Below are positions 55,812 to 64,000 of a DNA stretch of 64,000 nucleotides, piece after piece. Source of the stretch: Sphingobacterium tabacisoli (GTDB taxonomy: Bacteria > Bacteroidota > Bacteroidia > Sphingobacteriales > Sphingobacteriaceae); NCBI RefSeq assembly GCF_017908035.1, contig NZ_JAEQMU010000004.1:492313-556312 (forward strand). Direction: 5' to 3'. The notes beneath the pieces are model-generated. The model searched no databases and had not been told where the DNA came from. It saw nothing but the letters and a program-made list of their open reading frames with translations. Both the position numbers and the translations under genes were made by a program. Every line of letters starts with the position of its first letter. Positions within the stretch are counted from its first letter, which is position 1.

Positions 55812-55850
55812 CGAGTTATCCTGTTATCTAGTTAACAGGATAACTTCATA
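55812..55850. repeat. Inverted TAAC/GTTA repeat between msrC and the WD40 gene
   Basis: Two GTTA units face TAAC units around a central GTTAAC, making a dyad; the 22 bases 55823-55844 are the exact reverse complement of 55247-55268. As a dyad between convergent stops it could also act as a weak terminator. Confidence 0.82.
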
Positions 55851-55851
55851 A

Positions 55852-56745
55852 CTACTTCACCAACCAGACTTTGATCAGTTTATCATCTCCGGCCGTACAT
55901 AACAATTTGAGCATTCCATCATAGGCCATACTATTGATTGAAAGATGATGTGAGTCAATCCCCTTATCACGGGATATATTCTTAAGCAGTCGAAAATCTT
56001 TATCCCATACTTTAATCGTTTTATCCCGACTTACCGTGACCAGTCCGTTTGACAGCCCAGTTATTCCATAAACGGTAAAAAAATGTGGAGTCAACTGGTT
56101 TTCCTTCATTAAGGTAGGAAATTTCAATTTATACATCTGGGCATCCCGTCCACCCGTATAAAGGTGCTCTTTGTCAAAAAACATACTCGCGATTGCCATC
56201 TCATGGACTTTCTCTGCTACAATCTGATTGAAATCTTGCGCATCATGAAGGTATACCCAACCTTGTTTATCACCAAAAGCAATAAGCTGTCCGTCCGTAG
56301 AAACAGCCATCGCCCGTACTCTATCTTTAGATACCTGAAAAGTATATAATAACTGGAAGGTCTCTAGACTCCAAACGTAGGCCCGACCTTCTTCTCCGAT
56401 CCCAATAATTTCATTCTTGGCCTGAAGGAACTGAATATCAAAAATAGCTCCCTTCTCGACCTTCAGTTTAGCAACCAACTCGGGTTCGGTCCGTTGAATA
56501 ATAAAGAGCTCTCCGTTACGCATTCCTGCAACAATCCAATCTGTACCGGGAATAATCTTGAGACAATATACAGAAGCAGGCACAGCGCAAAGTATCCGCT
56601 TAAATTTCATTTCGGTCAGATCCCATTCTACAATTCCCTTATCATTGCCTGCAGAATATAGAATATGGGTATCCTTATCAACCTCTAGTGTATAAATAGG
56701 ATTTTGATGCCCTGCAAGTGTTCCATGTAAACTAATTTCCGTCAT
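55852..56745 (-). CDS. WD40-repeat beta-propeller protein
   Basis: A 297-residue cytosolic propeller of about seven WD40 blades, seen from repeated patterns such as IYTLEVDKDTHILYSAGNDKGIVEWDL, DRVRAMAVSTDGQLIAFGDKQGWVYLHD and LLCTAGDDKLIKVWLVK. No signal peptide and no catalytic motif; such proteins act as scaffolds for other proteins. Close relatives are found widely in Bacteroidota but without known function. On the minus strand TATATTTG (56787-56780) is an exact -7 promoter element about 35 bp before the ATG. It converges on msrC and lies downstream of the TPR-HTH gene, 63 bp away. Confidence 0.82.
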   Translation of the reverse strand: MTEISLHGTLAGHQNPIYTLEVDKDTHILYSAGNDKGIVEWDLTEMKFKRILCAVPASVYCLKIIPGTDWIVAGMRNGELFIIQRTEPELVAKLKVEKGAIFDIQFLQAKNEIIGIGEEGRAYVWSLETFQLLYTFQVSKDRVRAMAVSTDGQLIAFGDKQGWVYLHDAQDFNQIVAEKVHEMAIASMFFDKEHLYTGGRDAQMYKLKFPTLMKENQLTPHFFTVYGITGLSNGLVTVSRDKTIKVWDKDFRLLKNISRDKGIDSHHLSINSMAYDGMLKLLCTAGDDKLIKVWLVK

Positions 56746-56808
56746 ATCGAATAAGTAATCATTCCATCACGAAATTAGACAAATATAGCGGAGAGACAAA
56801 GTTATTAT

Positions 56809-58461
56809 CTAGTTATAAACAATATGGTCACTGAGTTTCTTTTTAAGGCGTTGTTTAGCCTTCTTAACTCCGTCTAAGGAAACGGATAGCTTATCTGCAA
56901 CCTCTTTATTCGAGAGATTAAGATTGATTAATGCCAATAAACGTAGATCAGAATCGGTGAGCTCTGGGTAACGCTGTAGCAGATCACTAAAGAAACATGG
57001 GAAGCTGTTTATATAAGCTAGTTTAAACTTTTCCCAATTACGATTATTCATCAGATTTCCACCTAACAGCTGTCTCAGTTCCAGACTAATCTGAACGCTT
57101 CGATGGGAATCTTCCGTATGGAAACGCTTATCACTCAATATAATTAATGGACAGTATTCCTCTTCCTCTTCTAACACATCATTTTTGACCACTTCCAGAT
57201 TTTGGGTTCCACGTTTGCTCTTCTTATATAAAACAACAAGAAGGACGGAGACTGCAATACCTAAAGTGATAACCAGCAAGATGCTTAATCGTTTATACTG
57301 ACGGGATTCACGATAGAACTGATCATAATTCGATTTTTCATCCTCCAATTTCGCCAACTCAATAGAAGAGCTACTATGCAATGTAGCAAGTAATCTGTTG
57401 TATTTAGTAGCTTCTTTCAGTGTCGACAACTGTCCCTCTTCAATAGCCAACGTATCCAACAATCTAGCCTTTAGATCGTAAGCTTCGACCAGACTTTCAT
57501 ACCGGATAGGCTTTTTCTCCATCTTGCTGAGATAGATATCAATATTCACCAATGCTTTAGCAAATTCACGTTGTTGAAACTGTATTTCGGCAATTTTTTT
57601 CAAGGAAATTAAACCCGATATAAGATCCCCAGAAGCCTGCGAATTGTATTTGTAATCAAGTTCAAAATAAGAAAGAGCTTTGTTGACATCATGCTTTTGG
57701 GCATATACGTTACCCATGTTTCCATAGGCTATCCCCATCCATGCAGAATCCAATACAGCATTAGATTTTTCCAATACTTTTTTAAAATATTCCAATGCCT
57801 CATCGGTCTTCCCTGTATTCAGTGCAATAAGACCTAAGGTGTTTATAATATCAAACAGTTCTCTAGGAGCTAGCTTATTATTATAAACAAGTGCTTTTTC
57901 AAGCAGTTGCGATGCCATATCATATTCCTTGATATCAAAAAAATAACGTGATAAGGTAATATAATATTGCCAGACATGAGCCACACGACTCTCATCAAGT
58001 TTCTCTAGGAGAGAAAGAGACTGTCTAAAATAACGATAAGCATCTGCGTACTTAAAATACGTATAGTAATAATTGCCAAAGCTAAAATTTTGTCGGAAAA
58101 GCTGCTCCCCTAAAGCGTTGTCCTGAGCAAACTGGACTGCTTTTTCATGATTCATGGTCGCCAAACTGTTGACCCGATCATAACGAAGGGAGAAATAGTG
58201 ACCTAGCATCTCATAATAGACCGAAATGAGATTTTTGTCCTCTTTCTCTTTCGCTAGTTTATGTATAAATTCGATATTCTTAAGAACAGAATCTGCCTCA
58301 TGGAGATCCATATCGATACGTAAAATAGAGAAAGCTTTTACTGCAACAAATTCACTTTTTAAAGCTCTTAATTCCTCATAAGGATTCACTTCACCTTTTG
58401 CTCCTTTACAAAGGGTGACGAGTAGCAAAGCACTAATCCAGAGAGAATGTAACAGTTTCAC
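56809..58461 (-). CDS. Membrane-anchored TPR protein with C-terminal HTH
   Basis: A 550-residue protein with a signal peptide (ending near residue 23), tetratricopeptide repeats over about 60-345 (DIINTLGLIALNTGKTDEALEYFKKVLEK, GNMGNVYAQKHDVNKALSYFELD), one membrane segment at about 390-412 and a cytosolic tail ending in a LuxR/sigma-like helix-turn-helix (LTDSDLRLLALINLNLSNKEVADKLSVSLDGVKKAKQRLKKKL). The layout suggests a regulator that senses something in the periplasm through its TPRs and acts on DNA directly from the membrane. Target genes are unknown; the neighbouring surface-protein cluster or the WD40 gene are possible. Confidence 0.8.
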   Translation of the reverse strand: MKLLHSLWISALLLVTLCKGAKGEVNPYEELRALKSEFVAVKAFSILRIDMDLHEADSVLKNIEFIHKLAKEKEDKNLISVYYEMLGHYFSLRYDRVNSLATMNHEKAVQFAQDNALGEQLFRQNFSFGNYYYTYFKYADAYRYFRQSLSLLEKLDESRVAHVWQYYITLSRYFFDIKEYDMASQLLEKALVYNNKLAPRELFDIINTLGLIALNTGKTDEALEYFKKVLEKSNAVLDSAWMGIAYGNMGNVYAQKHDVNKALSYFELDYKYNSQASGDLISGLISLKKIAEIQFQQREFAKALVNIDIYLSKMEKKPIRYESLVEAYDLKARLLDTLAIEEGQLSTLKEATKYNRLLATLHSSSSIELAKLEDEKSNYDQFYRESRQYKRLSILLVITLGIAVSVLLVVLYKKSKRGTQNLEVVKNDVLEEEEEYCPLIILSDKRFHTEDSHRSVQISLELRQLLGGNLMNNRNWEKFKLAYINSFPCFFSDLLQRYPELTDSDLRLLALINLNLSNKEVADKLSVSLDGVKKAKQRLKKKLSDHIVYN

Positions 58462-58515
58462 TTTAGTCTCGTAATTGATTTACAAGACAAATAACTCAAA
58501 GGAAAATGACATGAC

Positions 58516-58567
58516 CAAAAGTAGCTTCTAAATTGTAGAACTATAGCTACAAATGAAGCTACTTTTG
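58516..58567. terminator. Nested hairpin between the porE-like and TPR-HTH genes
   Basis: Outer arms 58516-58527 and 58556-58567 pair over 12 bp, and inside the 28-nt loop TTGTAG pairs with CTACAA. It lies 46 bp past the stop of the leftward OmpA-type gene and 55 bp before the start of the TPR-HTH gene. Confidence 0.6.
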
Positions 58568-58612
58568 TTTAATATACCCAAAAAAGGGTAGTTGGCAGTT
58601 AATTATTAGCCA

Positions 58613-60556
58613 CTAGTAAGACAGTACCTCCACCTCTGTTCTTCTGTTGGCTTGATGCTCTGCTGCAGAACATTTTACACCATCGGCACAGCGATTGACA
58701 AGACGACGTTCGCCATAACCTTTTGCTACAAGACGGTCACGCTCTATTCCCCGGGAGACAATATAATTCACCGCACTCTCTGCTCTTCGTTGTGATAGCA
58801 CATCATTGTACCGGTGGGTACCTCTACTATCCGTGTGGCTTGATAGCTCGATACGTAACGTAGGATTATCCCGTAGCGTTCTGACCAGTTGATCCAGTAT
58901 CACGGCAGCATCTTTCCTAATGTTATACTTATCGAAATCGTAGTATATATTTTCAAGTACAAACTTATGGCCGACTTCCATTATGGGTTCTAAATATAGA
59001 GCAACTTGATACACCGTATCTTTTGTCGGCACAGCGGTCAGTAGGCTCACCGAGTCAGCATGAAATCCGGAGCGCTCTCCCAAAATCTTATATCTCGAGT
59101 TTTTGTCTGCATCGAATGTAAACTCCGCCTTCCCATTACTTAGTGTTTTGGCTAACATCTCTCTTTTATCTCCATACAATGTGACATTAGTCTCCGTTAG
59201 AAGTTCACGCGATTTCTTATTGAACGTTTTTCCTTCAATGATAATTTTAAATACAGGCTTTTTATTTGCGTAGTGATAGATATCGTCTCCTCCTACTGTC
59301 CCTTTTCTGTTGGAAGAAAGAAATCCCTTTTGTGCTGTTTCATTGTCTTCCTGTACAAAATACGCGAAGTCGTCGGAGGCGCTATTAATAGGGAACCCCA
59401 TGTTTTTCACCTGTACAATCTTCCCACTTTTCACCTTTGCCTCAAAGATATCTAACCCTCCCATCCCTGGTCTACCATTACTCGAAAAATAAAATTTATT
59501 ACCGGATACCATAGGAAACATCTCATCATATTGAGTATTCACCTCCCCTCCTGCATTGACGGGAGAACCCCAGCTACCATCCGCCTGAAAATCAGAATAC
59601 CAGATATCCACACCGCCTAGACCTCCTGGCATATCCGAAGCGAAGTAAAGCCTATTCTCACTGTCACTCCATGCGGCATGTCCTAAAGAATATTCTTTTA
59701 CATTATTAAAAGGGAAGGCTGTCTCTTTCCAGTCGTTTCCTACCTTTTCATATATCATCAATTCTAATGTCGAGCGCGACCATTTCTGTCCCCCCTTACG
59801 GTATTTTTGTACCTCCTTGTCTGGATTAGTACGTGTTACGTACAATTTGTCTCCTGTACCGCTACTTGCAACCGGGCCGACGTGATATTTAGCATCGTTC
59901 ATATTACCATCTGATACGATTGTTCCCTTACCTGATGCATTGACATCTTTAGAGAAAAGTCGAAGAAACGAATGCCCTGTCATTCCCGATTTACCCACAG
60001 TAATGTCGTTGGTTTCTCCTGCATAATACAGTTTATTCGGTGTCGCTATCATACCGAATTCAGAAAGTGGCGTATTAACATCGCTAAAGGGTAAGATCTC
60101 TACTTTTCCTGGGTGAGCGATCCAGCGCACAGCCGAGTCTGCTCCTTGTAGAGCGACCTTCACGAAATCGTCATCCCCTTGCTCCTCCATATAACGCCCG
60201 TACATAGCTTTCGCTTCTGCGTACTTTCCGTTTTGCTTCAGTACATTTGCGTATTGCAGTAGTGAATTCTTATTATAATCAGTTCGTTGTGCGACACGAG
60301 CGTACCAGTTTTCCGCCAGATCATAGTTATTGATCTGAGCGTAGCTCTCCGCTAAGCGTTCTAAATTTCTTGTTTTTACTTTTTTTGACTCACTCAATTT
60401 ACCATATAACTGGGCTGCATTATAGTACTCGTATTTCTCAAAAAGTAAATCTGCTTTTGCCTGTAAACTGAGTTGCTCCTGTGCACAAACCGTAGTCGTA
60501 AGGAACATCAGTCCCAAGACGAAGTAGTGGTTTAAAAATATACGGTTATATTTCAT
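58613..60556 (-). CDS. TPR / PD40 / OmpA-domain lipoprotein-like partner of PorP (PorE-like)
   Basis: A 647-residue exported protein. After the signal peptide (ending CAQEQ) come TPRs at about 28-130 (LFEKYEYYNAAQLYGKLSES), PD40/WD40-like blades at about 160-425 (LGHAAWSDSENRLYFASDMPGGLGGVDIWYSD, KFYFSSNGRPGMGGLDIFEAK), a CarboxypepD-like segment, and an OmpA peptidoglycan-binding domain at about 540-647 (IYYDFDKYNIRKDAAVILDQLV, ELSSHTDSRG, RRAESAVNYIVSRGI). This order matches PorE-type proteins of the type IX system. It is 11 bp downstream of the PorP/SprF gene on the same strand. Confidence 0.88.
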   Translation of the reverse strand: MKYNRIFLNHYFVLGLMFLTTTVCAQEQLSLQAKADLLFEKYEYYNAAQLYGKLSESKKVKTRNLERLAESYAQINNYDLAENWYARVAQRTDYNKNSLLQYANVLKQNGKYAEAKAMYGRYMEEQGDDDFVKVALQGADSAVRWIAHPGKVEILPFSDVNTPLSEFGMIATPNKLYYAGETNDITVGKSGMTGHSFLRLFSKDVNASGKGTIVSDGNMNDAKYHVGPVASSGTGDKLYVTRTNPDKEVQKYRKGGQKWSRSTLELMIYEKVGNDWKETAFPFNNVKEYSLGHAAWSDSENRLYFASDMPGGLGGVDIWYSDFQADGSWGSPVNAGGEVNTQYDEMFPMVSGNKFYFSSNGRPGMGGLDIFEAKVKSGKIVQVKNMGFPINSASDDFAYFVQEDNETAQKGFLSSNRKGTVGGDDIYHYANKKPVFKIIIEGKTFNKKSRELLTETNVTLYGDKREMLAKTLSNGKAEFTFDADKNSRYKILGERSGFHADSVSLLTAVPTKDTVYQVALYLEPIMEVGHKFVLENIYYDFDKYNIRKDAAVILDQLVRTLRDNPTLRIELSSHTDSRGTHRYNDVLSQRRAESAVNYIVSRGIERDRLVAKGYGERRLVNRCADGVKCSAAEHQANRRTEVEVLSY

Positions 60557-60567
60557 TTTAGTAAGTT

Positions 60568-61587
60568 TTAAAAGAACCTTGGACTTAATATCTGTTTCAA
60601 TGCACGATCGAACGTAATTCCCAACGTCACTTCATGGGTACCGCTTTGTAATCCTTGCATCTTATTCAGCATGATATCGTAGGAGTAGCCTATTCTGAAC
60701 TTAGGTGTGACATAAAACTGTGCTATCCCTTGCACAGAATTGAGTGCGCTAAGCTTTGCCGGCGAATTATCGTAGTATTTTCTATCAAAGACCTTAGCAC
60801 GTGTCCTATACCCTCCACCTATCCAAAACTTATTATTGAAAATAAACATCGCATTCACATCAAGAGATGTAGGTCCTTTGAAATCATCCTTCACCAAAAG
60901 ACTTGGCCTTAAATGTAGACCTTCTTCTAATGAGATCAATCCTCCAGCAATAACGTAAAGGCTCACGTTTTTATAAAGGCTTTCGAGCGAGTTCTGATTA
61001 AATACAAATTCATCATTATCCACTGAATTAGAGAACAAATCGTGCACCGCTACTCCAGCATATATTTTGGGAGTCGTATAATAAGCTCCCAATCTAACAT
61101 CAGGTACCCAGGTTGAAAGTTTGCCATCAGGAAGAACCTGATCCTTTTTAGTTACAGGATCAAGCTTAGCTCCATCCAATCCATACTGTGTAACCCCTGC
61201 AGCTACCCCCAAACTAATTCGCTTGGTATCCTCAGGATCTAGCTGTAAACGTAACGCATAGTTGGCGTATATTGAGGTTGCAGACTGCGCTCCCAGTCCA
61301 TCTGCAGTAACTTGCAGACCGACACCGTGTCTTCTACTGACAGGGTCTAGAACCCCGTCAATAGAAATACTACCGGTTTTTGGAGCGCCATCCCAGCCCG
61401 TCCATTGACTTCTCAGTCCGACCTGTGCGAACCATTCTTCTTTATACCCTGCATAGGCCGGATTCACACTCAGCGAGTTGAATATATACTGTGTAAATTG
61501 TATGTTCTGTTGTGCTTGTGATGTTAAAAAACAGGTTACGCCCATCAGTAACAGTACAAATCTTTTCTTTATATTATTCTTGTTCAT
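60568..61587 (-). CDS. PorP/SprF family type IX secretion membrane protein
   Basis: A 339-residue outer-membrane barrel of the PorP/SprF family. The signal peptide ends near SQAQQ. The family opening QNIQFTQYIFNSLSVNPAYAGYKEEW and the later GLRSQWTGWDGAPKTGSISIDG are clear, as is GYSYDIMLNKMQGLQSGTHEVTLGI near the end. Members usually sit beside, and are needed for surface attachment of, a protein with a type-B C-terminal sorting domain, and that is the arrangement here: the adhesin gene ends 11 bp upstream and the OmpA-type gene begins 11 bp downstream, so the three genes form one operon. Confidence 0.92.
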   Translation of the reverse strand: MNKNNIKKRFVLLLMGVTCFLTSQAQQNIQFTQYIFNSLSVNPAYAGYKEEWFAQVGLRSQWTGWDGAPKTGSISIDGVLDPVSRRHGVGLQVTADGLGAQSATSIYANYALRLQLDPEDTKRISLGVAAGVTQYGLDGAKLDPVTKKDQVLPDGKLSTWVPDVRLGAYYTTPKIYAGVAVHDLFSNSVDNDEFVFNQNSLESLYKNVSLYVIAGGLISLEEGLHLRPSLLVKDDFKGPTSLDVNAMFIFNNKFWIGGGYRTRAKVFDRKYYDNSPAKLSALNSVQGIAQFYVTPKFRIGYSYDIMLNKMQGLQSGTHEVTLGITFDRALKQILSPRFF

Positions 61588-61598
61588 GACCTTAAGCT

Positions 61599-64000
61599 TT
61601 AGCGTGTTTTGATTAGTACATGACCCTTATACAGATCCTCTTTAGTGCCCTTTATTGTTTTAACGATATAGAAATACGTTCCCTCGTTAAGTCCATGTCC
61701 GGTCCACTCATTTTTATAATTACTGTTTCTGTAGACCTCATTACCCCAACGGTTCAGGATAGTTACTTCTATACGATCAAACCCTTCTATTCCTTCAATC
61801 TCAAACGTATCATTCGTACCGTCATCATTTGGTGTAAACACATTCGGGATGAAGAAAGGCATTTTCGCTATTCCCACTATCCGTTCGGCACGTCCGTCTA
61901 ATTGTCCACCCGCTAAGTCTTTCGCTGTAACAAGCACTTCGTTAACGATACTGCCTTTGTCGAAATCAGCGCGTCTCACCTTATAAGTCGTTTTGAAAGT
62001 CTTCTCTGCTCCTACAGCCATATTTCCAACTGTCTCCATCATACCAGTCAATGGATCTTTGACCACCACATCGGTAAGGTCATAATTTCCTTTATTAGCG
62101 ACCTTAATGGTATACGTAATAACCTCACCTTCCTTATTGACCTCGGTTTTGTCTGCATCCTTAGTTACTTCAAGAACATTATTGAATATCACTTTAACTA
62201 AGACCTCATTGGAAAGCTTCTCTATTACTCCAGTAGCTGGGTTGAAAGAACGCAATGTGACCGCTCCGCCTACCTTACCTTGAACGCGTGCTGTATTTCT
62301 GATTTCACCTCGGATGATATCGGCCAATACAGACTCATAGGTAAGGTCAAACTTCCGGGTTTCACCCTTTGCAAGATTACCGACAGTACCTGTAAAATTA
62401 GGGAACATAGGATCTGTGACAACCACACTGACCAAATCGACAGTACCCGTATTAGTTACCTCAATAGTATACTCGACCAGCTCTCCTAAGAAAGTAATTA
62501 CGCTCTTATCTGCACTCTTCACGATACTTATCTCAGGTTCAAACCTAACTTTAGTCGATGCCTCATCAGTGACTTTTTCCCTGGTTTTCAAAGTTGCCGA
62601 AGCGATATTGTCTAACGACGTTTTCAATAAGTCATTGTAGGTGACTGTATACTTCAATTGGTACGTCTTCACCTCTCCAACGGTCAAGTTAATAACCTCT
62701 TTAAGATTCAACATTGCATCTTCGACCGTCACTTCTTCTAAATCGGTGTTACCTGTATTCGTTACTTTAATGGTATAGGTCAGTTCTTCTCCGACTTTAG
62801 ATACCTCTTGTTTATCTACTGTTTTCTCAATTGCGACCTTACCTGTTTGACAGATATTAACACTCACTTCATTTGAAGGAACTTCTACTTTTCCGCCTAC
62901 AGCTCCAGTGATCTGTCCGACTGGCGTATTAGCAATAACTTTTGCTGTACCAGTTACAAAGCCTCTGTTGATATCTGCCTGATTAATGACATACTCTGCC
63001 GTAAACTCACGTGTAGCTCCTGGCAACAATGCTCCCTGTGCGGTAGAAGTAATATTCCCCAGTCTAGGCGACAATGTGCTCGTTAAATCTAAATTATTCA
63101 ACGCGACATTACCAGTATTCTTGACAGTGAAGGTATACGTGATCTTGTCATTGACCTTCAAGCCGAAACAGTCATTGCTAGTTCCCAGATTATGTTTCTG
63201 ATCTAGGGAGATACGAGCGAATCTATCTGTTTCAATTATAGCTGGAGGTGTATCCTTGTCACCCACAGTCGCGATGTTGCGAATCTCTGCTGCCTCCGTC
63301 AAATCACCATTGACTTTTACTTTGAAGCTCAATGAAAGTGCCTGTCCAAATGGTACGTTTACTGTCCATGTTAGCTTACCACTATTAAAGACAGCACCAT
63401 TGCTAGCTGTACCTTCTTCGTAAGTTGTATAAGCCGGAATCATGTCTGTGACAAGTAGATTCTTCAGATCGACATCTCCGTCATTTTCTATTTTGATCGT
63501 GTAAGTCAATAATTCTCCAGCCTGGGCCTTGTTATCACCGCTCGCATCCACAACGGTTTTAACCGAGCTGTGCGATGGTTTGCTGTCTGTAGGGATCTCA
63601 ACCTCTGGGGTATCACCGCCAACAGTAGCGATATTCTTGATTGACGTTACTCCGGTAAGGTCAGCATTTACTGTAACCTTGAAGCTAACGGAAACCTCCC
63701 CACCGAACGGTACAGCAACAGACCAGTCTAAGGTGTTGCCTGTAAGGGTACCGCCTCCGGTTGCACTGTTAGGCACATAGCTGGTGTTCGCTGGGATAGC
63801 ATCGCTGATAGCGATACCTGTCAACGCAACGTCTCCGGTGTTCTTAACAGTGATCGTATAGGTCAGTTCCTCACCGGACTGAGCCTTGTTATCGCCATTC
63901 TCATCCACAACGGTTTTAACCGAGCTGTGTGATGGTTTGCTATCTGTAGGGATCTCAACCTCTGGGGTATCACCGCCAACAGTAGCGATATTCTTGATTG
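61599..64000 (-). CDS. Large DUF11-repeat surface protein with type-B C-terminal sorting domain (5' end outside window)
   Basis: About 800 residues are inside the window, and the frame stays open past base 64000, so the true start is not here. The visible part is a string of DUF11-type beta-sandwich repeats, each with a ...LTYTIKVTNTGNTDL... pattern, of two lengths: near-identical 119-residue units at the upstream end (period 357 bp) and more varied ones after. The last 85 residues or so are a gliding-motility-associated C-terminal domain (FFIPNVFTPNDDGTNDTFEIEGI, LNRWGNEVYRNSNY, GTYFYIV), which targets type IX cargo. It leads the operon with PorP/SprF and the OmpA-type gene and is probably a surface adhesin. 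Confidence 0.9.
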   Translation of the reverse strand, partial: IKNIATVGGDTPEVEIPTDSKPSHSSVKTVVDENGDNKAQSGEELTYTITVKNTGDVALTGIAISDAIPANTSYVPNSATGGGTLTGNTLDWSVAVPFGGEVSVSFKVTVNADLTGVTSIKNIATVGGDTPEVEIPTDSKPSHSSVKTVVDASGDNKAQAGELLTYTIKIENDGDVDLKNLLVTDMIPAYTTYEEGTASNGAVFNSGKLTWTVNVPFGQALSLSFKVKVNGDLTEAAEIRNIATVGDKDTPPAIIETDRFARISLDQKHNLGTSNDCFGLKVNDKITYTFTVKNTGNVALNNLDLTSTLSPRLGNITSTAQGALLPGATREFTAEYVINQADINRGFVTGTAKVIANTPVGQITGAVGGKVEVPSNEVSVNICQTGKVAIEKTVDKQEVSKVGEELTYTIKVTNTGNTDLEEVTVEDAMLNLKEVINLTVGEVKTYQLKYTVTYNDLLKTSLDNIASATLKTREKVTDEASTKVRFEPEISIVKSADKSVITFLGELVEYTIEVTNTGTVDLVSVVVTDPMFPNFTGTVGNLAKGETRKFDLTYESVLADIIRGEIRNTARVQGKVGGAVTLRSFNPATGVIEKLSNEVLVKVIFNNVLEVTKDADKTEVNKEGEVITYTIKVANKGNYDLTDVVVKDPLTGMMETVGNMAVGAEKTFKTTYKVRRADFDKGSIVNEVLVTAKDLAGGQLDGRAERIVGIAKMPFFIPNVFTPNDDGTNDTFEIEGIEGFDRIEVTILNRWGNEVYRNSNYKNEWTGHGLNEGTYFYIVKTIKGTKEDLYKGHVLIKTR

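Noticed and set aside
63908..63908. Start codon of the DUF11 protein at 63908
   Set aside because: The frame stays open to the window edge and the upstream residues match the next repeat exactly, so this ATG/Met is internal.

Overview
The window is chromosomal DNA from a member of the Bacteroidota, most likely the family Sphingobacteriaceae (Sphingobacterium-like). This rests on the gene families: two SusC/SusD pairs, type IX secretion and gliding genes (porW/sprE, gldJ, sprA, porP/sprF and a type-B C-terminal sorting domain), the ruvA-sprA neighbourhood, and several promoters of the Bacteroidota type (TTTG, about 20 bp, TAnnTTTG). Genus is an inference. I see no insertion sequence, phage or CRISPR array.

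Layout. 1-9.4 kb is mostly housekeeping: 5' part of mutS, an exported isoaspartyl peptidase/asparaginase, mtgA, a lactonase-type beta-propeller, surA, and a leftward run der-cysS-NTF2-like. 9.6-14.5 kb holds a leftward susC-susD pair with a two-site palindromic operator candidate upstream. 14.7-16.25 kb is the strangest part: three tandem 358-bp units, each with a small GIY-YIG nuclease ORF joined to the 3' part of an initiator tRNA gene, next to three intact tRNA-fMet genes and one decayed copy. 16.3-31.5 kb carries era, uvrC, porW-pbp1A, ispF, gldJ, pnp, rpsO and a NagX-like membrane protein.

31.8-41.6 kb reads as a glycan or glycoprotein utilisation locus: a ROK regulator, susC, a second-type susD, a GH29 alpha-L-fucosidase, and, facing them, cutC and a glycosylasparaginase. 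Together they suggest uptake and dismantling of fucosylated N-glycopeptides. 41.7-47.4 kb has an aminopeptidase P, a PBP4-type carboxypeptidase and a malic enzyme-phosphotransacetylase fusion. 47.5-55.2 kb is ruvA followed by the giant sprA.

55.3-64 kb has a free methionine-R-sulfoxide reductase bracketed by inverted TAAC-rich repeats, a WD40 protein, a membrane TPR protein with a C-terminal HTH, and a leftward cluster: a large DUF11-repeat surface protein (5' end outside the window), a PorP/SprF protein and an OmpA/TPR/PD40 protein. PorW, GldJ and SprA would build the type IX machinery, and the last cluster encodes one of its likely surface clients with its partner proteins.

All function calls come from recognising motifs and family architecture by eye; no database search was run.
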